Below, piece by piece: positions 17,862 through 26,353 of a DNA stretch of 64,000 nucleotides; the first letter of the stretch is position 1, and the number at the start of each line of letters is the position of its first letter. The notes beneath the pieces were generated by a model that did no database searches, had not been told where the DNA came from, and saw only the letters and a list, made by a program, of their open reading frames with translations. The position numbers and the translations under genes are program-made. The DNA lies in NCBI GenBank assembly GCA_023428695.1, contig JAEYWY010000028.1, positions 124,001 through 188,000 of the forward strand, given 5' to 3'. The DNA is from Bacteroidota bacterium (GTDB lineage Bacteria > Bacteroidota > Bacteroidia > Cytophagales > Cyclobacteriaceae).

Positions 17862-18022
17862 AAAGTATTGCGAACATACGGTAGGAAATGGGGAATAATT
17901 AGGGGTGGAACGTTTCGGTCAACGGATCACGCTCACCAAGGTTCCTTCGCTCGCTGCTGGCCGCCCGCGCACCCGGCTCAGGACGCTCCATCTTTTTAAT
18001 AAACTTTGGAGATATCTGAAAA
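17862..18022. other. Non-coding spacer with a GC-rich block of unknown role
   Basis: Positions 17916-17990 are clearly richer in G and C than the flanking spacer. No ORF with family resemblance, terminator or promoter is visible inside the block. The rest of the spacer is AT-rich. Confidence 0.4.
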
Positions 18023-18054
18023 GCAAAAGCCCCGGATTAACTCCAGGGCTTTTG
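18023..18054 (-). terminator. Terminator of tRNA-Asp
   Basis: A 13-14 bp hairpin GCAAAAGCCCTGGA / TCCGGGGCTTTTGC on the minus strand, with one G-U pair that works only in the minus-strand RNA. It begins directly at the 3' end of the tRNA. Confidence 0.75.
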
Positions 18055-18128
18055 CGGACCGGACGGGACTCGAACCCGCGACCTCCTGCGTGACAGGCAG
18101 GCATTCTAACCAGCTGAACTACCGGTCC
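18055..18128 (-). tRNA. tRNA-Asp (anticodon GTC)
   Basis: The minus strand folds as a cloverleaf: acceptor GGACCGG/CCGGTCC, D-arm with AGCTGGTTAGA, anticodon stem CCTGC/GCAGG around loop CTGTCAC (anticodon GTC) and a T-arm with GGTTCGAGTCC. The discriminator is G, as usual for tRNA-Asp. CCA is not encoded. Confidence 0.96.
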
Positions 18129-18170
18129 AATTCGTTGATACCTTCCATAGGTGACCGCCGAAAGGGAGTG

Positions 18171-18201
18171 CAAAGATAACTTTGGCGTTGTTTTCTCCAA
18201 A
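18171..18201 (-). promoter_or_regulatory. Promoter of tRNA-Asp
   Basis: On the minus strand TTTG (18201-18198), a 19-base spacer and TATCTTTG (18178-18171) match the Bacteroidota consensus exactly, about 43 bases before the mature tRNA. Confidence 0.85.
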
Positions 18202-18255
18202 ATTTGCCCAAAAAAAATTGGTTTCCCGCTTTGGAACGGACCTACCTGTGCGGCG

Positions 18256-19770
18256 TCAGTACTTAAAATGAAACTCCCCAATGATGTTTGAACTATCCCA
18301 GGTATTCTGCTTGTTGTTCGAAAGCTTCAGCACATTCGCGCGTACTTCCTTGAATACCTGCTCAATAGTAAGGCCCTTTTTCTTCATTGCTTTCAGTAAT
18401 TCCTGGGTATAAAGTCCATTGCGACCAGTGCCGTCCTGGGCGACGGAACCCGGTGCTGTAGCGTATGCGATAAACGTTCCGCGCGCTCTTTTCATTTCAC
18501 CAAGTCCGGAACGCCCTGTTGATCGCGTCAGTGAGGGGAACGGGTTATTCCTGCATGCATCGAGAATGACGATGTTCATTCGTGTCCGCGATCTTTCCAT
18601 GTTGTTCAGCACCATGCGTTGAATGGGAAAACAATAACGCGGGATGTCGTCTTCGTACTGAACAGTTGCGTCCGCGGGTACGAGGTAGTTTTCATCGTCG
18701 AACATCACACCATGGCCCGCGAAGTAGAATAAACCCACAGTGTTCTCGCCATCGCCTTCGTCAAGTTTTTCTTTAAACCGCATGAGCGCCGCACGGATTT
18801 GTCCGTAAGTGGCGTTCATGAGCAGATCCACTTCAAAGTGCGACGCCTCAAGTTCGCGCGCCATGTCCTGCGCATCGTTTACCGGATTCTTGAGCTCGCC
18901 GATTGACTTCGGATATTTGGAAACACCAACCACCAACGCATAGCGCCTCTCGTTGCGATAAAACTCGTCCAGGCTCGGCGCTGCCGGGGCCTCCGTGACA
19001 ATTACTTCCGGCTTCTCTTCCTTCTTAGCAACCGGTTTGGTCTCCGTTTTCCCGGGCTTTGTCTTGTTTTTTTGCGGCTGGTCACGCTGGTCTACGGTTA
19101 CCGTTTTGGTTGTTTCGGGTTTCGTCTTTGCAACGGACTGCCTATCGTCTTTGGCAACGGTTTGATTTTTATTGTTTTGTGCGACAGGCTTTTCTTCGGA
19201 ACCTGTTGTTTTGGCCCTCGGTGACGAGTAAGGCGCATTTAATCTGTCAAGTTCTTTCTTCAAATCCGGCTGACCGGGATTCAGCGCAAGCCCCTCCTGG
19301 AAGTCGGCAATAGCCAGCGTTTTGTCGCCCATCTTTTCATAGATCAATCCGCGTTCATGATAAAGTTTTATGCGCGACTCATTGTTGTTCAGTTCACGGA
19401 TGGCGCTCTTGTAACTTTGTAATGCGTCTTCATTTCGTCCTGTTTTGTCGTGGCACTTGGCCATGAACCAGTAAATGTTACCGAGGTTGTCGTGGCCGCG
19501 CAGAACCGTTTCTTCAAAATCGGGGACTGCTTCAGCAAACCGGTTCAGTTTATAATACGACAATGCCCTCAGGTAAAAGACATCGACATCAATTGCCTTG
19601 TCGCGTGTAGCTTTGGTAAGATATTCGGAGAAGTAACGGATTGCCTCTTCGTATTTGCCAGCGGTATAGCTGTCGTGGCCCTTTTCGTACAACTTGAACT
19701 GTGCCTGGACCGGAAGGAACGCGACGATTGCAAGCAGTAAAAAAACCGATATCTTCTTATTCACCTCCAT
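18256..19770 (-). CDS. Secreted TPR-caspase (peptidase C14) protein, copy A
   Basis: A 504-residue protein: signal peptide (1-24, cut after VQAQ), three to four TPR units (about 26-175), a long Lys/Thr/Pro-rich linker (180-268), and a caspase-fold domain from 275. The catalytic dyad is intact: H353 in FAGHG and C406 in LDACRNNPF. The C-terminus reads NIIGEFHFKY. Metacaspase-type enzymes cut after basic residues; the substrate here is unknown. The signal peptide places it in the periplasm or outside, unusual for a caspase homologue. It is the last gene of an operon with the barrel and the paralogous caspase upstream. Confidence 0.92.
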   Translation of the reverse strand: MEVNKKISVFLLLAIVAFLPVQAQFKLYEKGHDSYTAGKYEEAIRYFSEYLTKATRDKAIDVDVFYLRALSYYKLNRFAEAVPDFEETVLRGHDNLGNIYWFMAKCHDKTGRNEDALQSYKSAIRELNNNESRIKLYHERGLIYEKMGDKTLAIADFQEGLALNPGQPDLKKELDRLNAPYSSPRAKTTGSEEKPVAQNNKNQTVAKDDRQSVAKTKPETTKTVTVDQRDQPQKNKTKPGKTETKPVAKKEEKPEVIVTEAPAAPSLDEFYRNERRYALVVGVSKYPKSIGELKNPVNDAQDMARELEASHFEVDLLMNATYGQIRAALMRFKEKLDEGDGENTVGLFYFAGHGVMFDDENYLVPADATVQYEDDIPRYCFPIQRMVLNNMERSRTRMNIVILDACRNNPFPSLTRSTGRSGLGEMKRARGTFIAYATAPGSVAQDGTGRNGLYTQELLKAMKKKGLTIEQVFKEVRANVLKLSNNKQNTWDSSNIIGEFHFKY

Positions 19771-19786
19771 TACTCCTTACGAATGA

Positions 19787-20677
19787 CTAAAAATTAAGTG
19801 AAATTCCAAACTGCAGGTTGATTGAAGGAAAACCCTGTTCAATGATAGGAAACTCTTCATCCATCGCATCAAGACTGTTTCCTTCGTACTTCTTCGTACT
19901 TACGAATGATACCGGGAATGTATATCCAAACGCTGCCTGCGCATAGAATGAAACTTTCCTGGCGGGGAAGAATTCTATCCCCGGCCCGACAAAGATCCCT
20001 CCCGTTATACGTGAATCCTTATCCAGTTTGTCACTGATGTTGACACCGATTGATTCCCATGTAGGGTCCCCTGCTTCCCACGGTACCTGTACCGCACTGT
20101 AAGCTCCATCCAGTATTTCCTCTTCAGAATATAACTCGTCGAAATCATAATCATACACTGCAAACAAGTAAGACGTGCCCTTCACCTGCGTCCGGCTGGA
20201 CATAGTAATGAATGGTTTGGCGAATGCGTACACGGATATTGTAGAGTTATCCATCACGGGAACAAGGTTGAATTTCAGGTTAGCAGCAAGCGAAACGAGG
20301 GTCATGTCGCCCCCTTTAAAGTCAACATACATCGCCAGCCAGTAATCATAGTAGCTCGTGTTATCGAAGTACATCTCATCCGATATGAATGAATTGTTTA
20401 CACCGGTCTTCTCCGGATCGTATTTGAAACTCATGTACGACAGCGATCCTCCGATCGAGACCACACGATTGAGACGGCTTATGTATCCGACCTCCACGTT
20501 TAATCCCGTGCTATAATCTCCGATGTTCTTACCAAAGGTGAACGATGGCCCTAAACCGAGAAAAATTCCCTTGTCGAGTCCAATCCGATCGCGCTTCGTG
20601 ATGTTGCCTTCATCCTGAGCGTTGGCGGAAATGGCGAGTACAGAAAAGACAACTAACAGACAGATGGTTTGTTTCAT
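19787..20677 (-). CDS. Outer membrane beta-barrel-like protein between two caspases
   Basis: A 296-residue protein with a signal peptide (cut after SANAQ), many alternating strands with aromatic ends, and a final strand INLQFGISLNF typical of outer membrane barrels. The family is not recognised. It lies 44 bases after one caspase gene and 16 bases before the other, so all three are co-transcribed. A pore, anchor or substrate for the secreted caspases is possible but only inferred from context. Confidence 0.8.
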   Translation of the reverse strand: MKQTICLLVVFSVLAISANAQDEGNITKRDRIGLDKGIFLGLGPSFTFGKNIGDYSTGLNVEVGYISRLNRVVSIGGSLSYMSFKYDPEKTGVNNSFISDEMYFDNTSYYDYWLAMYVDFKGGDMTLVSLAANLKFNLVPVMDNSTISVYAFAKPFITMSSRTQVKGTSYLFAVYDYDFDELYSEEEILDGAYSAVQVPWEAGDPTWESIGVNISDKLDKDSRITGGIFVGPGIEFFPARKVSFYAQAAFGYTFPVSFVSTKKYEGNSLDAMDEEFPIIEQGFPSINLQFGISLNF

Positions 20678-20721
20678 GTATGGTGGGTTTAAAGGTCACG
20701 AAATTACTGTTTGTGCGGGTA

Positions 20722-22152
20722 CTAAAACTTAAAGTAGAATTCACCTATGATATTCGAACTATCCCAGGTGTACTGCTTCTCCCCGGAAAGCCTAAGTACA
20801 TTCATCCTCACTTCCTTAAACACCTGCTCAATTGTCAATCCCGGCTTGCGCAGCGCCTTCAACAATTCCTGCGTATAGAGTCCGTTGCGACCACTACCAT
20901 CAGAGGCTACCGAACCAGGTGCGGTGGCGTACGCGATAAATGATCCGCGCGCCCTTTTCATTTCAGCAAGACCCTGATTGAGTGACCTCGTCGTCGCAGG
21001 GAACGGATTGTTTCTGCATGCATCAAGAATGATAATGTTCATGCGCGAATTTGTGTTCTCCATCTGGCTTAGCACCATCCGTTGTACCGGGAAACACATC
21101 CTTACGATGTCGTCTTCGAATTTAACGTTTGCGTCAATTGGCACGAGGTAATTTTCATCCTGGTACTGAACGCCATGGCCGGCATAATAAAACAACCCGA
21201 CGGTCTGATCGCGCGGGCCGTTTGTCAGTTGTTCCTGAAACTTTCGCATAGCCTCACGAATCTGGATATACGTCGCGTTGGTAAGCAGTTGCACTTCGAA
21301 ATCGGATTTCCGCAACTCTGTGGCAACATCCGTTGCATCGTTTACGGGATTTTTGAGAATGCCAATATCCTTGTTGTAGTTTCCGTTGCCAATGACAAGG
21401 GCAAAGCGTTTTTCGTCCTTATAAGCCTCAGCCAGTGCCGATACCATCGTCGCCGGTGAAGTCTGGCGCGGCTCTTCTTCAGTCTTCGGCTTGTCGGCGG
21501 GTTTCTTCGGAGGTTTTTCCGTGTTCTTTGCGTTATCCTGCCGTACCGGAGGGTTATTCTTCTTGACAATTACCTGTGTGTTCCGGTCTTTATCAGCAGT
21601 CTGCTGCTTTGTGGTATTCGGAGTTGTTGCAGGTGTAGTGACTTTTGAGTTAAGGGATTTCGCTGAAGCGAGATCTTTCTGCGCAAGGTCTTTTTTTCCT
21701 TGCTTTGAGTAGAATGCTGAACGATCCGCGAGGATCTCGGCTGATAGCCTGCGATTTCGTTCGGCAGCTGCGAGCGCGTCCTTATAGTAGTCTTCCGCGG
21801 CACGTGCATTACCGAGCTTCGCCTCGCAACGTGCCCGATACCAGTGAATAGTAGCTTTATTGTAGTGATCCAGCTTCAGACTCTCGTCCAGATCGAGCAA
21901 TGCATATTTGTAGTTTCCAAGGTGGTAATATGCCTGGCCCCGATAAAAATAAAGATCCTCATTAAAACGTTTATTATGTTCGGGATCGGCCAGCATCCCG
22001 GTAAAAAGGTCGACCACGGCCTGATATTCTCCGGCCTTAAAACGTGCAACGCCATCGTCGAAGGTTTTGGAGTCCTGGCCGAAAACCCCGACCACCGGAA
22101 GCAACATGATGACAAGCAAGAAGTGCCTGAACGTTCGGATAGGGAATCGCAT
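20722..22152 (-). CDS. Secreted TPR-caspase (peptidase C14) protein, copy B
   Basis: A 476-residue paralogue of the 18256-19770 product with the same order: signal peptide (1-26), TPR units (28-165), Thr/Lys/Pro-rich linker (170-240) and a caspase domain with intact H326 (YAGHG) and C379 (LDACRNNPF). The two caspase domains share long identical runs (ENYLVP, EMKRARG.FIAYATAPGSVA, NGLYTQELLKA, TWDSSNIIGEF), while the linkers differ. ATG at 22152 opens the signal peptide; the frame continues to a TTG three codons upstream. It is the first gene of the operon. Confidence 0.92.
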   Translation of the reverse strand: MRFPIRTFRHFLLVIMLLPVVGVFGQDSKTFDDGVARFKAGEYQAVVDLFTGMLADPEHNKRFNEDLYFYRGQAYYHLGNYKYALLDLDESLKLDHYNKATIHWYRARCEAKLGNARAAEDYYKDALAAAERNRRLSAEILADRSAFYSKQGKKDLAQKDLASAKSLNSKVTTPATTPNTTKQQTADKDRNTQVIVKKNNPPVRQDNAKNTEKPPKKPADKPKTEEEPRQTSPATMVSALAEAYKDEKRFALVIGNGNYNKDIGILKNPVNDATDVATELRKSDFEVQLLTNATYIQIREAMRKFQEQLTNGPRDQTVGLFYYAGHGVQYQDENYLVPIDANVKFEDDIVRMCFPVQRMVLSQMENTNSRMNIIILDACRNNPFPATTRSLNQGLAEMKRARGSFIAYATAPGSVASDGSGRNGLYTQELLKALRKPGLTIEQVFKEVRMNVLRLSGEKQYTWDSSNIIGEFYFKF

Positions 22153-22158
22153 AATTAA

Positions 22159-22166
22159 CAAAGATA
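22159..22166 (-). promoter_or_regulatory. -7 element upstream of the caspase operon
   Basis: The minus strand reads TATCTTTG, 6 bases before the ATG at 22152. A clean -33 TTTG is not seen at 19-21 bases, so the leader would be very short or this is not the main promoter. Confidence 0.4.
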
Positions 22167-22246
22167 ATATACGGCAGGATAAAATTACCGTTGCGGGAAA
22201 ACTCCTGCAAACTTTAAAAATGATACCTTTGCGCAGCCGAACCGGA

Positions 22247-22423
22247 ATGAGAAAGATAGTTACTCTAGCATTATTGGTCCTTGTGTCTTCAATCCTCCCC
22301 TCCTGTAACCGTCATTCCGGGACGACGATTACCGTAGTGAAACCAAAGAATCGCCACAGTTTTTTTGACCGCAAAAAGGACAAACGCGCAAAACGTGTGA
22401 AGACTGTCAAAATGAAGAACTAG
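22247..22423 (+). CDS. Small lipoprotein, 58 residues
   Basis: ATG at 22247 begins a lipoprotein signal with the lipobox LPSC (cysteine about residue 20), followed by a short tail rich in Lys and Arg. A -7 motif TACCTTTG lies at 22224-22231. The tail is too short for a domain, so the role is unknown. Its stop is two bases from the end of the convergent TetR gene. Confidence 0.55.
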   Translation: MRKIVTLALLVLVSSILPSCNRHSGTTITVVKPKNRHSFFDRKKDKRAKRVKTVKMKN

Positions 22424-22425
22424 GA

Positions 22426-23055
22426 TCAGTTAAGCCCCTTCAGTGAAAGGTCAATCATTTTTCGGAAGAAATGCCGAAGCGGCGCCTGTTGACTCAGATG
22501 GGCAACGAGGATACCGCCGTACAATAGCGATGAAATAACATTCGTGATGTCACGGGTGGATGTCGACTTGGTGATCTCCTTTCGGAAGATGGCTTCAAGT
22601 GCAAACTTCTCCAGCATTTGATCCAGCGAGAGAATTTCAAGTGTCGAGATGTTTGCGACTTCCGGGTGCAGTAGTTTTTTCTCTTCCGGTTTAACGGCAA
22701 ACGGTTTGGGTGTGCGCTTCGCATCCGACAGATAAGCCAGAAGGCTCAGTACGAACCCCGGGCGTTCATCAAACTCATCACTGATCTTGTCAAAGAGAAA
22801 ATAGATCCCCTGCATGCCCTCTTTTGGCTTATGCAAAAGCTCGACACAACGGTTGAGACACCAGATCCGGAAGTAGTACATGAGGATGTCCTCCTTCTGC
22901 GGAAAGTATTTGAACAACGTTACCTTGGATATCCTTACCTTTTCACAAATGTCGTCCACGTACAAGTCATCGAACGACTTCTTGCCAACCAGTTTGAGTG
23001 TGTTGTCAAGGACCTGGATCTTTAGCCGCGCTGCCTTTTCTTTCCGGAGGCTCAT
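22426..23055 (-). CDS. TetR/AcrR-family transcriptional regulator
   Basis: A 209-residue regulator. The N-terminal helix-turn-helix is typical (KIQVLDNTLKLVGKKSFDDLYVDDICEKVRISKVTLFKYFPQKEDIL, with the recognition helix around residues 43-55), followed by an all-helical ligand-binding domain. It is divergent from the gamma-glutamyltransferase gene across a 107-base spacer, so it may control itself and that gene; the ligand is unknown. Confidence 0.9.
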   Translation of the reverse strand: MSLRKEKAARLKIQVLDNTLKLVGKKSFDDLYVDDICEKVRISKVTLFKYFPQKEDILMYYFRIWCLNRCVELLHKPKEGMQGIYFLFDKISDEFDERPGFVLSLLAYLSDAKRTPKPFAVKPEEKKLLHPEVANISTLEILSLDQMLEKFALEAIFRKEITKSTSTRDITNVISSLLYGGILVAHLSQQAPLRHFFRKMIDLSLKGLN

Positions 23056-23128
23056 GCAAGTTGTATTAATGTTTACCCGTGGCTTATTCCTTCCCCTGGT
23101 TAACTTTTCGGAACCGAGGCGGAATTAA

Positions 23129-23136
23129 TACTTTTG
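23129..23136 (+). promoter_or_regulatory. -7 element of the gamma-glutamyltransferase promoter
   Basis: TACTTTTG matches TAnnTTTG. A T-run (TTTT, 23105-23108) lies 20 bases upstream in place of TTTG. The start codon follows 26 bases later. Confidence 0.5.
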
Positions 23137-23162
23137 CCGCGACAATACCAATACAGGGAAAG

Positions 23163-24851
23163 ATGAAGTGCTTTATTCCACTTTTACTCGCCGGAACACT
23201 GGCTGCCTGCAAATCAGATAATCTGATCACTCGAGACGTGCAGCCGGTGGAAGCAGACTCCGCGATGGTTGTGTCGGCACATCCCCTGGCGACCAAGGTA
23301 GGGATCGACATTTTGAAAAAGGGCGGTAACGCAGTCGATGCTGCCGTTGCCGTCCAGTTCGTTTTGGCAGTGGTGCACCCGGCCGCGGGAAACCTGGGCG
23401 GTGGCGGATTTATGCTTTACCGCGAAGCCGGAGGTACAGTTTACTCCCTTGATTACCGCGAAAAAGCCCCTGAACGTGCGGAAACCACTATGTTCCTCGA
23501 TGATTCACTGGCCGTGATCCCTGGTTTAAGCGAATCAAGCCATCTGGCCAGTGGCGTTCCCGGCAGCGTGGCCGGTATGTGGGAGTCGCACCAACGCTTT
23601 GGTTCCTTGCCGTGGAAGGACCTGGTTGAACCTGCTATCACACTGGCAATCAATGGGTTTGAGCTTACCGCCCACGAGGCCGAGGGCCTCCGATCCATCC
23701 AGGAAGAGCTTCGCACGAACAACACCGTCGTGCCCGAACACCTCATTCGCGACTGGCAGGAAGGTGACCGGCTTGTTCTCAGCGATCTTGGCCATGCGCT
23801 TGAACGTATTCGCGACCATGGTCCCGCCGGATTCTACTCGGGCAAGACTGGTGATTTGATTGTCGCTGAAATGAGACGGGGCGGCGGACTCATAACCAAC
23901 AACGACCTCCTGAATTACAAGGCCGTGTGGCGCAAACCCATACGAGACAATTACAGGCACTACACAGTTATCTCCATGCCACCGCCGTCCAGCGGGGGCG
24001 TTGCTTTGCTGCAGTTGCTGAAGAGTGTTGAGCCCTATCCTATTCGTGAATGGGGTCATAACACGGCGAAGACGATACATCTTTATACCGAAGCCGAACG
24101 TCGCGTGTATGCCGACCGTGCTGCATTTCTCGGGGATCCCGACTTCTTTGATGTTCCGCTCCGGGAATTGCTTGACACCAGGTATGTCCGTGCCCGAATG
24201 AGTTCGTTTGATAAAAATCGCGCGACATCAAGTGCCGATGTGAAAGAAGGTACGCTTCTCCACTACGAATCAGAACAAACGACGCATCTTTCCGTGATTG
24301 ACGCCAAGGGAAACGCAGTTGCTGTTACTACCACGCTCAACGACAGTTACGGTAGCCGAATCGTTGTGGCCGGAGCGGGTTTTTTTCTGAATAATGAAAT
24401 GGATGATTTCAGTGTTAAGCCGGGCCATCCGAATATGTATGGTGCAATCGGCGGCGAGGCAAATAAGATACTGTCCGGAAAGCGCATGCTGAGTTCCATG
24501 ACACCAACGATCCTCGAAAAAGACGGCGAGCTCTACATGGTCGTAGGTACCCCGGGCGGTACGACAATCATCACTTCCGTCTTCCAGACCATCCTCAATG
24601 TTGTTGAGTTTGACATGAACATGCAGGAGGCCGTATCTATCGGACGCGTTCATTCACAATGGTTACCGGATGAAATTCAAGCTGAAAGAATGGCACTCAG
24701 TGATGAGGACATCGTATCCCTTGAGGAAATGGGACACCGTATTGTCTTTCGTGATCCTTATGGGCGGGTTGATGCAATTCGTATACGCGAAGACGGAAAA
24801 CTCGAAGGTGGTGCTGATCCCCGTGGAGACGATACAGCATCAGGCTACTGA
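23163..24851 (+). CDS. ggt: Gamma-glutamyltransferase, probable lipoprotein
   Basis: A 562-residue Ntn-hydrolase that breaks down glutathione-like gamma-glutamyl compounds and self-cleaves into two subunits. The nucleophile that starts the small subunit is T373 in TTHLSVID, and the oxyanion/substrate region SSMTPTIL and GTPGG are present. ATG at 23163 gives a lipoprotein signal (LAGTLAAC), so the enzyme is likely membrane-anchored in the periplasm or outer membrane; the frame is open to 23079 but that part lies over the promoter. Its 3' end overlaps the convergent kinase gene by 12 bases. Confidence 0.95.
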   Translation: MKCFIPLLLAGTLAACKSDNLITRDVQPVEADSAMVVSAHPLATKVGIDILKKGGNAVDAAVAVQFVLAVVHPAAGNLGGGGFMLYREAGGTVYSLDYREKAPERAETTMFLDDSLAVIPGLSESSHLASGVPGSVAGMWESHQRFGSLPWKDLVEPAITLAINGFELTAHEAEGLRSIQEELRTNNTVVPEHLIRDWQEGDRLVLSDLGHALERIRDHGPAGFYSGKTGDLIVAEMRRGGGLITNNDLLNYKAVWRKPIRDNYRHYTVISMPPPSSGGVALLQLLKSVEPYPIREWGHNTAKTIHLYTEAERRVYADRAAFLGDPDFFDVPLRELLDTRYVRARMSSFDKNRATSSADVKEGTLLHYESEQTTHLSVIDAKGNAVAVTTTLNDSYGSRIVVAGAGFFLNNEMDDFSVKPGHPNMYGAIGGEANKILSGKRMLSSMTPTILEKDGELYMVVGTPGGTTIITSVFQTILNVVEFDMNMQEAVSIGRVHSQWLPDEIQAERMALSDEDIVSLEEMGHRIVFRDPYGRVDAIRIREDGKLEGGADPRGDDTASGY

Positions 24852-26003
24852 CCGCGGCATCGATCCGGCAGGCCCCGGCATACGGCGATTCGGGATTTCA
24901 ATATCAAACGTAGTTCCTATTCCGTGTGCCGACTCCGTTGTAATACGCCCGCCAAGCTTTTCGATGGTCTCTTTCACTATGTAAAGTCCAAGTCCGGCGC
25001 CCTCGCTTTTCTCGGTGGCACGGAAGAACATGTCAAAGATGCGATTCACGAGATCTGACGATATTCCAATACCGTTGTCGGAAAACCTGATGGTAGCGTA
25101 ACAATCCGTTACCTTTGCTTCGACTCTCACAAACTGATTCTCCTTTCGCACATCGCGATACTTGATTGCATTTGAAATCAGATTATTCAGTACAACGGAA
25201 ATTCTGTTAGGATCTGAGTAGAACCGGGCCTCTTCAGAGACTTCCACAATCTTTTGAATCTGATCGCTGCCTTCGTGATATCTTAACCGTTCAAATCCAT
25301 CCTCCAGCAATTTTCCAAGATCAACCTTGTCGATCTTGATTTCAGATCGCGCGTTACGGGAGTAGTCAAGAATCTCCTTAAGGGTATCATCGAGTTTGTT
25401 GATGCTGTGCTCCATCATCGAAAAGTAACTCAGCAAAACGGCTGTATCCTGCTCTGCTCTTTCCACCTCAAGATGAGCAAGACGCAGCAAACCAAGGACG
25501 GACATAAGCGGCGCCCTCAGGTTGTGTGAAACACTGTAGACAAAACTGTCGAGTTCCTGATTTATCTTGACGAGTTCTTCGTTTTGTTTCCTTAATGTGA
25601 GTTCGGCAGTCTTTCGTTTCAATTCGATGTTGCGCTGACGAAGGGCATTGACGATTGCTGATGGCAGACGTACCAGGTTCGACTTCAACACGTAATCATC
25701 CGCACCCTGCTTGAGGCATGATACAGCAAATTCCTCCGACACAGTACCGGTAACAAGAATAAATGGAATGTTGAGCGCATTCTTCCGACAGATAGACAAC
25801 GCCTCTACCGAATTGAATTGAGGAAGCGCATGATCGGAAAGAATCACATCCGGGAGAAATTCCTCCAGGGCTTTGATGTATTCTTCTTTTGTGTCAACGG
25901 GATGACTATTGAACTGAATTCCTTCTTTACGAAGGACGTGCTCGATCAGGCCAATATCCTCAGGCACATCTTCAAGCATAAGTATCTTCAACGCTCTTTC
26001 CAT
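24840..26003 (-). CDS. Receiver-histidine kinase hybrid (REC-HisKA-HATPase)
   Basis: A 387-residue cytoplasmic protein: an N-terminal receiver (about 1-125) with LEDVPED acidic pocket, phospho-acceptor Asp in VILSDH and the conserved Lys in YVLKSN, a coiled linker, a HisKA domain with the phospho-His in SVSHNLRAPL, and a HATPase domain (N box NNLISNAIKY, G1 FSDNGIGI, G2 GAGLGLYIVKE). ATG at 26003 was preferred over one at 26039. It has no membrane segment, so its input comes through the receiver. It is followed upstream by another kinase gene across a 350-base spacer. Confidence 0.92.
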   Translation of the reverse strand: MERALKILMLEDVPEDIGLIEHVLRKEGIQFNSHPVDTKEEYIKALEEFLPDVILSDHALPQFNSVEALSICRKNALNIPFILVTGTVSEEFAVSCLKQGADDYVLKSNLVRLPSAIVNALRQRNIELKRKTAELTLRKQNEELVKINQELDSFVYSVSHNLRAPLMSVLGLLRLAHLEVERAEQDTAVLLSYFSMMEHSINKLDDTLKEILDYSRNARSEIKIDKVDLGKLLEDGFERLRYHEGSDQIQKIVEVSEEARFYSDPNRISVVLNNLISNAIKYRDVRKENQFVRVEAKVTDCYATIRFSDNGIGISSDLVNRIFDMFFRATEKSEGAGLGLYIVKETIEKLGGRITTESAHGIGTTFDIEIPNRRMPGPAGSMPRSVA

Positions 26004-26353
26004 AGCCGGTCTATTACAACTAAGCAGGCGGCTTACCAAACAACAAGAAAGCCAAACCGATCTTGAAACAGCCTTACCAAATTAACAAAGTTCACAGGCT
26101 TTTCAATTCATCTCATAACATACGTTAATACCAATTTGAGTCGTCGCTTTCCTCCCCATAGGGAATTAACACGATAACCGGAGTTATTTTCCGGCGAGAA
26201 CGTTTCACGGGCCGTGAATCACGGTACCCCTTCATTCCCATTCATCACTGCGGATTATGAGTAAATTTTAGTGCCTCTCGCTGGAAGCAGTGTTAACACG
26301 CATTAGTCGATGTGAAACGACCTCAGGCTTAGTTTTCCACAGTTTCATCCAGA
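26004..26353. other. Non-coding spacer between two histidine kinase genes
   Basis: About 350 bases without a supported ORF. It should hold the promoter of the receiver-kinase gene, but I find no full consensus. It contains two inverted repeats: CCGGA-N7-TCCGG (26178-26194) and the palindrome at 26204-26218. Confidence 0.5.
26204..26218. repeat. Perfect inverted repeat, possible operator
   Basis: TTCACGG-G-CCGTGAA is a 7-bp perfect palindrome about one base apart, followed at once by a further half copy (TCACGG). It lies about 200 bases upstream of the receiver-kinase start. Confidence 0.4.
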
